DNA of 64,000 nucleotides, taken from NCBI RefSeq assembly GCF_000737065.1, contig NZ_AQRC01000016.1, forward strand, positions 1 through 64,000. The letters are read 5' to 3'. Below the pieces are notes generated by a model that was given only the letters and a program-made list of their open reading frames with translations, was not told the DNA's origin and ran no database searches. Positions 1 to 6,758 of the stretch are shown piece after piece (position 1 is the first letter of the stretch; the number at the start of each line of letters is the position of its first letter). The translations under genes and the position numbers were made by a program. This DNA comes from Thioclava atlantica (GTDB lineage: Bacteria > Pseudomonadota > Alphaproteobacteria > Rhodobacterales > Rhodobacteraceae).

Positions 1-189
1 AGCCAGGAAAGCTTAGCCGAAAACTCCAGCTTCAAACGGTCCAGTTTTCAGGGGGCAGAGCACACTCAAAAGCGCAAGCACGCCCGGAACGGAATGCTGT
101 CGCCCGTCGACTTCGAGCGACAGCAGAGACTGAGACAAGACGGCGTCTAAGAAATGCGGGGCTATTCAAGGCGAGCCTCGCGCCGAGCT

Positions 190-783
190 TCACTCCAGCG
201 CAGGCTCCACGGCGGCTCCCGACATCAGTTCCTCGACGAGAAAAGCCGTAAGCTGCTGGCGGGTGTTCAGGCCGGATTTGCGGAAGACGGCGTTCAGCTG
301 GGTCTTCACGGTCGATTCCGATTTGCCGCGCAGTTCGGCGATCTCGCGGTTCGAGAATCCCTTCATCGCGTAGACCGCGACGGCGCGCTCGGAGCTCGAG
401 AGCCCCCATGCGTCGAAAAGGTCTTCCATATGGGACTGGAAGTTGCCCTGGACCACGTCGATCTGGCGCCCCATCGCCGCGATCCGCTTGCGGCTGTGGC
501 GCACGAAAAGCGCGCTGGTGATGACACCGACGATCAACCCCACGCTGGCGAGGACCTGGATATATTCCTGCAAGGCCCAAGGCAGCAGCCAGGTGCGCAA
601 ACCCAGCACCTCGGACCACAGATCGCCGACGAAGAAAGCGGCACTGAGGCTTTGCACCACCAGCGCCGCATAGAGAAAGAAGGTCCGGCTCAGCCGCGCC
701 CTCACGGGGCGCGCCGCAGGTTCGACGCCCATCGCGAGACGGGCCTTGGAAGAAAGCGGGACGTCTTCGCTCAGGTCTTTCAC
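190..783 (-). CDS. Membrane-tethered LuxR-type HTH regulator
   Basis: Predicted transcription regulator of 197 aa. Two hydrophobic segments (about residues 31-53 and 70-92) precede a C-terminal LuxR/GerE helix-turn-helix (about 125-188), recognisable from GLSSSERAVAVYAMKGFSNR followed by EIAELRGKSESTVKTQL. There is no receiver or ligand-binding domain, so the DNA-binding domain appears anchored on the cytoplasmic face of the inner membrane. The start is GTG at 783, with a GGGAGG Shine-Dalgarno-like sequence about 10 nt upstream. It lies 3 bp after the stop of the PepSY-like exported protein gene, so the two are probably cotranscribed. The target genes are unknown; the neighbouring exported proteins are the obvious candidates. 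Confidence 0.8.
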   Translation of the reverse strand: MKDLSEDVPLSSKARLAMGVEPAARPVRARLSRTFFLYAALVVQSLSAAFFVGDLWSEVLGLRTWLLPWALQEYIQVLASVGLIVGVITSALFVRHSRKRIAAMGRQIDVVQGNFQSHMEDLFDAWGLSSSERAVAVYAMKGFSNREIAELRGKSESTVKTQLNAVFRKSGLNTRQQLTAFLVEELMSGAAVEPALE

Positions 784-786
784 GGG

Positions 787-1308
787 TCAGAGACCTCCCA
801 ACCCGCCGGCGCCATCCCGGGACGAGGCCGCGCCGCCCGATCCGCTCGCCGCCTCTCCCGAGGCGCCCCCTGCTGCACCGAGCGACGCCCCCACGGAGAC
901 ACCACTCGCCCCGACACCGGTCGCGACGCCGGTTGCACCGGAGCCGCTCGAGGGGCCCGCGTGCTGCGCGTTGGAGGCGCCGGTGTCCGCGCCCCCGCTC
1001 TCGAAACGCTTGATCACCGCATCGCGCTTGATCTCCCCGGTCGAACTGCTCACGATCACCTCGCGCAATTGGGTCGGGTTGCGGGCGAGGATCTGGTAAC
1101 GCCCCAGAAAGGTTCGGCTCACCCGCTCGATCGCGTAGCCCTGCGCCTTGAGAGACTGGATCACCTGCAGATAGGCGGCGCTCGCCACCTGCACGGGGCG
1201 CATCAGCGGCAGGGCGCTGTCGGACAGCGCTGCGGCGGGCGCGCCGATCGCGATGGCGAGCAGCGCCGCGCCAGCCGCCGACAAACCGGATTTGTCGAAG
1301 AGGGTCAT
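787..1308 (-). CDS. Exported PepSY-like protein with Gly/Ala/Ser-rich tail
   Basis: Product of 173 aa. An N-terminal signal peptide (hydrophobic GLSAAGAALLAIAIGAPAAA) is followed by a PepSY-like segment at about residues 45-95 (GYAIERVSRTFLGRYQILAR, then EVIVSSSTGEIKRDAVI), which resembles the strand-helix-strand fold of periplasmic inhibitor or sensor domains. The last ~70 residues are low-complexity Gly/Ala/Ser/Val. The start at 1308 is chosen because GAGGAG lies 6 nt upstream; an in-frame codon at 1398 lacks a ribosome site and would bury the signal peptide. It is probably the first gene of an operon with the LuxR-type regulator. The PepSY assignment rests on sequence pattern only. Confidence 0.7.
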   Translation of the reverse strand: MTLFDKSGLSAAGAALLAIAIGAPAAALSDSALPLMRPVQVASAAYLQVIQSLKAQGYAIERVSRTFLGRYQILARNPTQLREVIVSSSTGEIKRDAVIKRFESGGADTGASNAQHAGPSSGSGATGVATGVGASGVSVGASLGAAGGASGEAASGSGGAASSRDGAGGLGGL

Positions 1309-1659
1309 GACGATCTCCTCAAAAGAAATGTCGCTATCGCCGCCGAGGCAGGTGCAGCCGCTTCGTTGCGACGAAAGGCAGGGCGTGATCGGTTGCATGT
1401 TTCCCGGTTCTGCAGACGAGGTCGGACAGTTCTTTCGGGAAACAAACGCACCGGGCGCGTTTCGGATGCGACCTCGAGAAAAGGTGATCGCCCGTTGCGC
1501 GAAATTGTGCCCGAAATCTCGGGAACGGAAGTCCCCCGCGCTCTCGGGATCGGAAGAGAGCGCGGGGGGGAGAGGCCCTGGCCCCCGAGGGGGTGAAAGA
1601 GGGAAACGGGGGCTCAGGGCTCCGCCTGCCCCGAAAGGCTGGCGAACCGTGTTCGGGCG
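1309..1659. other. Intergenic region with strong GC-rich hairpin
   Basis: This 351-bp stretch lies between two minus-strand genes encoding exported proteins. It should hold the terminator of the upstream gene and the promoter of the downstream one. It contains a perfect 13-bp inverted repeat (arms 1533-1545 and 1556-1568, 10-nt loop) and further G/C palindromes at 1570-1640. No T-run follows the stem on either strand, so it is not a classical intrinsic terminator. No convincing coding sequence was seen. Confidence 0.5.
1533..1568. repeat. Perfect 13-bp inverted repeat
   Basis: Arms CCCCCGCGCTCTC and GAGAGCGCGGGGG flank a 10-nt loop. It lies about 90 bp beyond the stop of the minus-strand exported protein gene at 1660. 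It could protect the 3' end of that transcript or act as a Rho-assisted terminator; there is no T-tract. Confidence 0.6.
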
Positions 1660-2250
1660 TTAGCCCGCGTTATCGACCACGATGGTGATGTCGCCACCCG
1701 CGTTCTGCGCCACGCCGACCACATCGCTGGCAGCGTAACCCTTGGCCGAGAGCGCGGCGGAGAGCTTCGCGTTCTCCGAGATCGCCTTCTGGACCTGACC
1801 GATGGTCGATTTCTGCGCCTCGATGGCCTTTTCGACCTGCGAGGTCAGCGCCTGCGAACCGGTCTCGAGATTGGCGAGCGTCACCAGCTTCACCTGCGTG
1901 GCGGCGTTTCCACCCGAGATCTTCGCGCTGACATCGCTCATGGCGCTGGCCTTGGCCGAAGCCTCCAGGCCGGAGACGACCGAACCGACGGTCATGGCGC
2001 CCGCTTGCGCCGCGCCTTTTGCGGTGTCGACGACCGCGCCCGCATCAGGGGTTTGCGCCGCGGCCTGACCCGAGGCACCCGCACCCGTCGAAAGCGTCAC
2101 GCCCGAACCGGTATCCGAGCTGACTTGCGCGCCGGCATCCACGCCGACCGAAGCACCAACGCCCGCGGCGGAGGCGGTCAGAGGTGCGCCCAACCCGATA
2201 GCGGTGATGGCGGCGATACCTGCGGCGGTCATTTTGCTGCGATAGGACAT
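1660..2250 (-). CDS. Exported Ala/Gly/Ser-rich hypothetical protein
   Basis: Product of 196 aa with a Sec-type signal peptide (AGIAAITAIGLGAPLTASAA, cleavage expected after residue 28 or 29). Next comes a low-complexity Gly/Ala/Ser/Thr/Val stretch (about 30-90). A helical domain (about 100-165) leads into a C-terminal segment GYAASDVVGVAQNAGGDIT ending in VVDNAG. That end resembles one half of the PepSY-like unit in the next gene. A strong ribosome site (GGAAGGAG) sits 7 nt before ATG at 2250. No enzyme motifs or cysteines are visible. I do not recognise the family; the shared composition and position suggest it works with the PepSY-like protein and the tethered regulator. Confidence 0.65.
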   Translation of the reverse strand: MSYRSKMTAAGIAAITAIGLGAPLTASAAGVGASVGVDAGAQVSSDTGSGVTLSTGAGASGQAAAQTPDAGAVVDTAKGAAQAGAMTVGSVVSGLEASAKASAMSDVSAKISGGNAATQVKLVTLANLETGSQALTSQVEKAIEAQKSTIGQVQKAISENAKLSAALSAKGYAASDVVGVAQNAGGDITIVVDNAG

Positions 2251-2347
2251 TTCGAACTCCTTCCTGTTTCGAAGACTATGCCGGGCACGATCATCGCGCC
2301 GCGGCTCTCACGTCCCGGAAGAAAGGAGATCGGCGGCGCAAGACCAT

Positions 2348-2361
2348 CATCCGATCGGATG
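2348..2361. promoter_or_regulatory. 14-bp perfect palindrome upstream of exported protein gene
   Basis: CATCCGATCGGATG is a perfect dyad centred about 105 bp upstream of the start codon at 2250. It is a plausible operator for a dimeric regulator, possibly the LuxR-type protein encoded nearby. This is inference from symmetry and position only. Confidence 0.25.
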
Positions 2362-2449
2362 AAAACGGCTCATTCGCCCCTTTGGGCCAAAGGGTTTACG
2401 CCGATTTTTCGCTCATTCGATGACGCAGGGCGGCCCGGTGCGACAGCCC

Positions 2450-3157
2450 TCAGACCCCGCGCTTGTTGCCCCAGAGAAAGACGTGGAGCTGCGGCAGGAC
2501 GCGCGCCGAGAACCAGCCCGCCTCGGTGACCCGGTCGACGAGCCACAGCATCCGCTCGGAAAGCGTCTCGAGATCGACGGGCGTCTGCGGGTCGACCTCG
2601 GGATTGCCCGGCTGCAGGTAGAGCGGCAGATCGGGAAAGCGCGCAGCCGCCTCGCGCGCCCAATTGAAATCGGCCTCGTCGAAGATCACGATCTTCATCA
2701 CCGTGGCCCCCGCGCCCTGCCCGGCCGCGACGCATTTGGCAAATGCCTCCCAATCCACTTGCTCGCCGCTCGAGGGTGGTTTGGGCGACAGCACCAGCCA
2801 GTCGAGATCGCCGAACCAGTCGCGGGCAATCGAGCCCTGCGTCTCGCAGGCGAAGCGGTAGCCCTCGGCCTTTCCGCGCCCGATTACCGGCGCGAAATCC
2901 TGGATCGCCGGGTTCCCTCCCGAAATCGAGACGGTCAGCGGCTGTCCGCCCGAAAGTCGGCGCACCTCCTCCCAGATCGCGTCGGGCTGCATCGGCCGCC
3001 ACGTTTCGCGATAGGCGCTGTCGACCGCGTGCAGGCTGTCGCACCAGCTGCAGCGGTAATCGCACCCGCCCGCGCGGATGAACACGGTAGGCTCCCCGAT
3101 CAGCGCGCCCTCGCCCTGGATCGTGGGGCCGAAGATCTCGGCGATGCGCAGGGTCAT
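2450..3157 (-). CDS. queE: 7-carboxy-7-deazaguanine synthase QueE
   Basis: Radical SAM enzyme converting 6-carboxy-5,6,7,8-tetrahydropterin to 7-carboxy-7-deazaguanine in queuosine (preQ0) biosynthesis. The 235-aa product carries the family opening [19 protein letters not shown] and the cluster motif CDYRCSWCD (CX3CX2C, about residues 33-40), followed by [10 protein letters not shown], which fits SAM binding. The start at 3157 gives a 4-bp ATGA overlap with queD and an N-terminus matching the family; longer in-frame extensions run through queC and are artefacts. It is the last gene of the queC-queD-queE operon. Confidence 0.96.
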   Translation of the reverse strand: MTLRIAEIFGPTIQGEGALIGEPTVFIRAGGCDYRCSWCDSLHAVDSAYRETWRPMQPDAIWEEVRRLSGGQPLTVSISGGNPAIQDFAPVIGRGKAEGYRFACETQGSIARDWFGDLDWLVLSPKPPSSGEQVDWEAFAKCVAAGQGAGATVMKIVIFDEADFNWAREAAARFPDLPLYLQPGNPEVDPQTPVDLETLSERMLWLVDRVTEAGWFSARVLPQLHVFLWGNKRGV

Positions 3158-3507
3158 GGCCGGAACTCCGCCCAGGTCTTCGGCGTCTCGCTCACCTTCA
3201 CCGCCGCCGTCTCCGGCCAGCGCGCGCGGCACCAGTCGAAGAAATGCCGCGCGAGGTTCTCGGCGGTCGAAGGCACATCCAGCACATCGTTGAGATGGCG
3301 GTGATCGAAGATCTCGTCGATATAGGTCTTGAGCGGCTTGAGCTCGTGATAGTCGCGCACGAAGCCATCGCTGTTGAGCTCGGCGGAAGCCAGCTCGACC
3401 ACGACGATGTAATTGTGTCCATGCAGCCGCGCACATTGGTGATCGGCGGGCAGATGCGAGAGCTGGTGCGAGGCGGAAAAATGAAACTCCTTCGAGATCC
3501 GGTACAT
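3154..3507 (-). CDS. queD: 6-carboxytetrahydropterin synthase QueD
   Basis: PTPS-family enzyme making 6-carboxy-tetrahydropterin from dihydroneopterin triphosphate, the step before QueE. The 117-aa length is typical. Zinc-binding histidines are seen in FSASHQL and in RLHGHNY. The proton-relay region is represented by DHRHLND and the C-terminal ETPKTWAEF end. The start codon overlaps the queC stop by one base, and its stop overlaps the queE start, so the three genes are translationally coupled. Confidence 0.96.
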   Translation of the reverse strand: MYRISKEFHFSASHQLSHLPADHQCARLHGHNYIVVVELASAELNSDGFVRDYHELKPLKTYIDEIFDHRHLNDVLDVPSTAENLARHFFDWCRARWPETAAVKVSETPKTWAEFRP

Positions 3508-4208
3508 CAGCGCCCCTCCCGCGCCGCGATCGCCGCGCGCCAGTAATCGGGATCGTCATAGACGGTCGGATCGGGCACTCCGGCCAGATCGAAAGCCTCG
3601 CGGCGCTCGACGCAGGTGCCGCAGCGCCCGCAATGATGCGCGCCGCCCTTGTAGCACGACCAGGTCTCGGCGAAGGGCGTGCCGTATTTCGCCCCCTCGG
3701 TGACGATATCGGCCTTGCTGCGATGGACGAAGGGTGTCGAGAGACGCACATCCGCATAACCGTCGAGCGCGGCCTTCTGCATCGCGTCGAAGGCTTCGGT
3801 GAAGGCCGGACGGCAATCGGGGTAGATGAAGTGATCGCCGCCATGCACCGCGGTCGCCACCGCGTCGTCGCCATTGGCCGCGGCCACGCCGAAGGCGATG
3901 GCGAGCATGATCGCGTTGCGGTTCGGCACGACGGTGATGCGCATCGTCTCCTCGGCATAGTGGCCGTCGGGCACGTCGATATCGTCGGTCAGCGCCGAGC
4001 CTGTCAGCGCCGCGCCGATCGGGCGCATGTCGATGATGTCATGGGGCACGCCAAGGCGCTCGGCGGCGCGGGCGGCGAAATCGAGTTCCTTGCGGTGGCG
4101 CTGGCCATAATCGAACGAGACGAGACGGGTGAGCGTGTCCTCGGCCGCGACCTTGTGGGCGAGCGATACCGAATCCAGTCCGCCGGAGCAGATCACGATG
4201 GTTTTCAT
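3507..4208 (-). CDS. queC: 7-cyano-7-deazaguanine synthase QueC
   Basis: ATP-dependent enzyme turning 7-carboxy-7-deazaguanine into preQ0. The 233-aa product has the PP-loop SGGLDS near the N-terminus ([19 protein letters not shown]) and a C-terminal zinc-binding cluster [18 protein letters not shown] with four cysteines. The start at 4208 removes an Arg-rich extension that is absent from the family. It is the first gene of the que operon. The upstream minus strand carries a plausible promoter (TTGACC, 16-17 nt, GATAGG). I saw no preQ1 riboswitch signature between the promoter and the ATG. Confidence 0.95.
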   Translation of the reverse strand: MKTIVICSGGLDSVSLAHKVAAEDTLTRLVSFDYGQRHRKELDFAARAAERLGVPHDIIDMRPIGAALTGSALTDDIDVPDGHYAEETMRITVVPNRNAIMLAIAFGVAAANGDDAVATAVHGGDHFIYPDCRPAFTEAFDAMQKAALDGYADVRLSTPFVHRSKADIVTEGAKYGTPFAETWSCYKGGAHHCGRCGTCVERREAFDLAGVPDPTVYDDPDYWRAAIAAREGR

Positions 4209-4334
4209 GTTGATCCCTTGTTTTGATACCCGGGTGGGCTGCGACCGGGACGCGCGACCCCGACGCGACCTGCGCCGGAGCAACGCGCTCTCCTATCAAA
4301 TCCGGGCGGGAAAGGTCAATCGCGGCAGGGCGGC

Positions 4335-5399
4335 TCAGACCGGCAGCAGCGCGACCAGCGCGAGCCCGAGCGCGACGAGCACCACAAGCGAGAGCGTCAC
4401 CGTCGCGATCACCCGCGGCCCCGCCGCCGCGACCGCGCGCACATCGACGCCCAGCCCGAGCGCGGCCATCGAGATCACGGTGAAGATCGTGGCCCCCGTG
4501 CTCATCGGGGCGAGTGCGTCATGCGGAAGGGCACCGGCCGAGCGCAGCGCGATCATCCCCAGGAAGCCGAGGATGAAGAGCGGCGGCATCAGCCCCTTGC
4601 GCGGCGCGCCCTTCGCGTTCGGATTGCGTCTCTCCTCGGGCAGGCGCGACGCCAGCAGCGAGAGCACCACCGTGACCGGGCCGAGCATGAGCACCCGCAC
4701 GAGCTTCACCAGCGTGCCGATCTGGATCGCCCCCTGCCCCATCGGCGCGGCGGCGGCGAGCACCTGCGGCACCGCGTAGACGGTCAGCCCCGAGAGGATA
4801 CCGTAATGCAGCGCGCCCATCGTGAGCGCATGGCCCAGCAGCGGGAGCAGCAATACCACCGCGACGCCGAGTACGGCGGTGAAGGCGATCGAGGCGCTCA
4901 CGTCGCGGCTGTCGGCCTCGATGACCGGCGCGACGGCGGCGATCGCGGAATTGCCGCAGATCCCGTTGCCGCAGGCGATCAGAAGCGCCATGCGCGGCGG
5001 CAGGCCGAGCGCGCGCCCCAGAAGGAAGGCGAGCGGCACGATCAGCGCGACGACCGCGACGATCCCGAACAGCAGCCACGGCCCGACCGAAAGCAGCGTC
5101 TGCGCGCTCACCGAGGCCCCGAGAAGAACGATCGCGATCTCGAGCACGGTCTTGGCCGAGAAATCGATCCCCGCCTTGAACCGCGCATCGGGCCGCCAGA
5201 GCGTTCGCACCGCCGCGCCGATGAGGATCGCGAGCACCAGCGGTTCGAGCCATTGTGCCCCGAAGGCGGCCTCCTCGGCCTTCGCCGCGATCACCGCGAG
5301 CACCGCGACCCCGGTGCTGAGCGCCAGACCCGGCGCGAGCATGCGCAGATGCAGGTGCGGCTGGCGGAGCGCTTGCGGCAGGGCGGTGAGGAGCGGCAT
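4335..5399 (-). CDS. YeiH-family putative sulfate exporter
   Basis: Integral membrane protein of 354 aa with about ten hydrophobic segments, matching the YeiH/UPF0324 family (putative sulfate exporters). Characteristic stretches are FSAKTVLEIAIVLLGASVS and LIACGNGICGNSAIAAVAPV, the second with the conserved GNGICGNSA loop. It is divergently transcribed from a LysR-type gene, the same arrangement as yeiH/yeiE in enteric bacteria. Transported substrate is inferred from the family only. The ATG at 5399 follows a modest AAGGGA ribosome site. Confidence 0.88.
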   Translation of the reverse strand: MPLLTALPQALRQPHLHLRMLAPGLALSTGVAVLAVIAAKAEEAAFGAQWLEPLVLAILIGAAVRTLWRPDARFKAGIDFSAKTVLEIAIVLLGASVSAQTLLSVGPWLLFGIVAVVALIVPLAFLLGRALGLPPRMALLIACGNGICGNSAIAAVAPVIEADSRDVSASIAFTAVLGVAVVLLLPLLGHALTMGALHYGILSGLTVYAVPQVLAAAAPMGQGAIQIGTLVKLVRVLMLGPVTVVLSLLASRLPEERRNPNAKGAPRKGLMPPLFILGFLGMIALRSAGALPHDALAPMSTGATIFTVISMAALGLGVDVRAVAAAGPRVIATVTLSLVVLVALGLALVALLPV

Positions 5400-5490
5400 G
5401 GCGGGTCCCTTTCGTGGCGGATGTCTCGGTCTGTCCCCGCTCTAATTGCGCTCTCCCATTCATCCTTCAAACGAAATGTTTTTATCGTTA

Positions 5491-5509
5491 TGATCGCTTT
5501 TGACGATCA
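5491..5509. promoter_or_regulatory. Inverted repeat, probable LysR operator
   Basis: TGATCG, 7 nt, CGATCA forms a 19-bp dyad lying 11 bp before the LysR-type start codon, in the divergent gap with the YeiH-type exporter. It contains a nested T-N11-A, the usual LysR-family recognition form. Autoregulation and control of the exporter are inferred. Confidence 0.45.
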
Positions 5510-5520
5510 ATAGGACTCAC

Positions 5521-6399
5521 ATGACCCCCGAACAGCTTCGCGTCTTCGTCACCGTCGCCGAGATGGAGCACATGACCCGCGCCGCGCAGGCGCTCAACAT
5601 GACGCAGTCGACCGCCTCGGCGGCGATCGCGGCGCTTGAGGCCCGCCATCAGGTGAAGCTCTTCGACCGGATCGGGCGCGGGATCGTCCTGACCGAGGAG
5701 GGCCGCGCCTTCCTGCCCGAGGCACGCGCGGTGCTGGCCCGGATCTCCGAGGCCGAGGCGATGCTGGCCGAGACGCGCGGGCTTGAGCGCGGCCATATCC
5801 GCCTGATCGCCAGCCAGACCATCGCGGGCTACTGGCTCCCGCGCCATATCGCGGCCTTCCGCGCCGCCCATCCGGGCATCGATATCACGCTCGAGATCGG
5901 CAATAGCGAGGAGGCGGCGCGTCAGATCCGCGAAGGGGCGCTCGATTGCGCGCTCGTCGAGGGCGATATCGAGGACGCGAAGCTGATCCGTCGCCGGATC
6001 GGGGCGGACCGGCTCGTTCTGGTGAGCGCGACCCCGCCCCCCGAGACCTTCGCGCCTGCCGCCCTGATCAAGGCGCGGTGGGTTCTGCGCGAGGCGGGAT
6101 CGGGCACGCGCTCAAGCGCGCAGGCAGCGCTCGAAAGCCACGGCATCGCTCCCGAAGCGCTTGCCCCGGCGCTTGTCCTGCCCTCGAACGAAGCGGTGTT
6201 GAGCGCGGTCGAAGCCGGTGCCGGGGTGAGCATCCTCTCGGCCCATGTGGTCGAACGCTCGCTGAAACTCGGCGCGCTCCATCGCTGGCCGCTGGAACTG
6301 CCGCCGCGCCCGTTCTACGTCCTGCGCCACCGCGAGCATCACGAAAGCAACGCGACGCGCGCCTTTCTCAGGGAGATATCGGCGGCTCAGTCCGCTTGA
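5521..6399 (+). CDS. LysR-family transcriptional regulator
   Basis: Regulator of 292 aa with an N-terminal winged HTH (about residues 1-60: AEMEHMTRAAQALNMTQSTA, ending in VKLFDRIGRGIVLTEEG) and a periplasmic-binding-protein-like effector domain. It is divergent from the YeiH-type exporter gene and probably controls it. The start at 5521 is preferred to the in-frame ATG at 5500 because AGGA lies 6 nt upstream and the protein then begins MTPEQLRVFV, typical of the family. Its 3' end overlaps the convergent response-regulator gene by 13 bp. Confidence 0.92.
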   Translation: MTPEQLRVFVTVAEMEHMTRAAQALNMTQSTASAAIAALEARHQVKLFDRIGRGIVLTEEGRAFLPEARAVLARISEAEAMLAETRGLERGHIRLIASQTIAGYWLPRHIAAFRAAHPGIDITLEIGNSEEAARQIREGALDCALVEGDIEDAKLIRRRIGADRLVLVSATPPPETFAPAALIKARWVLREAGSGTRSSAQAALESHGIAPEALAPALVLPSNEAVLSAVEAGAGVSILSAHVVERSLKLGALHRWPLELPPRPFYVLRHREHHESNATRAFLREISAAQSA

Positions 6400-6758
6400 G
6401 CGAGCAGCCGGGAGATATGCGCCTCGATCTCGGCGGGCAGCGCGGGCTTGGGACAGATCGCCGAGCCGGGATAGCGCGAGGTGAGATGCACCGCATCGGC
6501 ATGGCCGGAATGAAACAGGATCGGCACCCGCGCATCATGCAGCCGATCGGCGAGCTCATAGACCTCGCCATCGGCCAGCATCACGTCGAGAATCGCGATA
6601 TCGGGGACGGTTTCGGCCACGATATCCAGCCCCGCGGCCACCGTGGCGCAGGGTCCGAGCACGCAGACGCCCATATCTTCCAGCATGCAGCTCAGGTCGA
6701 GCGCGACAACGGCCTCATCTTCGGCCAGCAACACGGCACCGTTCATTTCGTCAGGCAT
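6387..6758 (-). CDS. Single-domain response regulator
   Basis: A stand-alone receiver domain of 123 aa. Acidic residues are present in LLAEDEAVVALDL, the phospho-acceptor Asp in DIAILDVMLADGE, the switch Ser in LFHSGHAD and the conserved Lys in CPKPA. There is no output domain, so it probably acts as a phosphate relay or sink or through protein contacts. Its start overlaps the stop of the upstream HWE kinase gene by 8 bp, marking it as the likely cognate partner. An ATG at 6746 is an alternative start. Confidence 0.9.
   Translation of the reverse strand: MPDEMNGAVLLAEDEAVVALDLSCMLEDMGVCVLGPCATVAAGLDIVAETVPDIAILDVMLADGEVYELADRLHDARVPILFHSGHADAVHLTSRYPGSAICPKPALPAEIEAHISRLLAQAD

Noticed and set aside
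1-189. Possible gene end at the left edge.
   Set aside because: No frame in these 189 bases shows coding character or a recognisable motif. I see nothing I can support here.
4209-4334. preQ1 riboswitch sought upstream of queC.
   Set aside because: A promoter-like TTGACC/GATAGG is present, but no preQ1 aptamer stem with the A-rich tail was seen.
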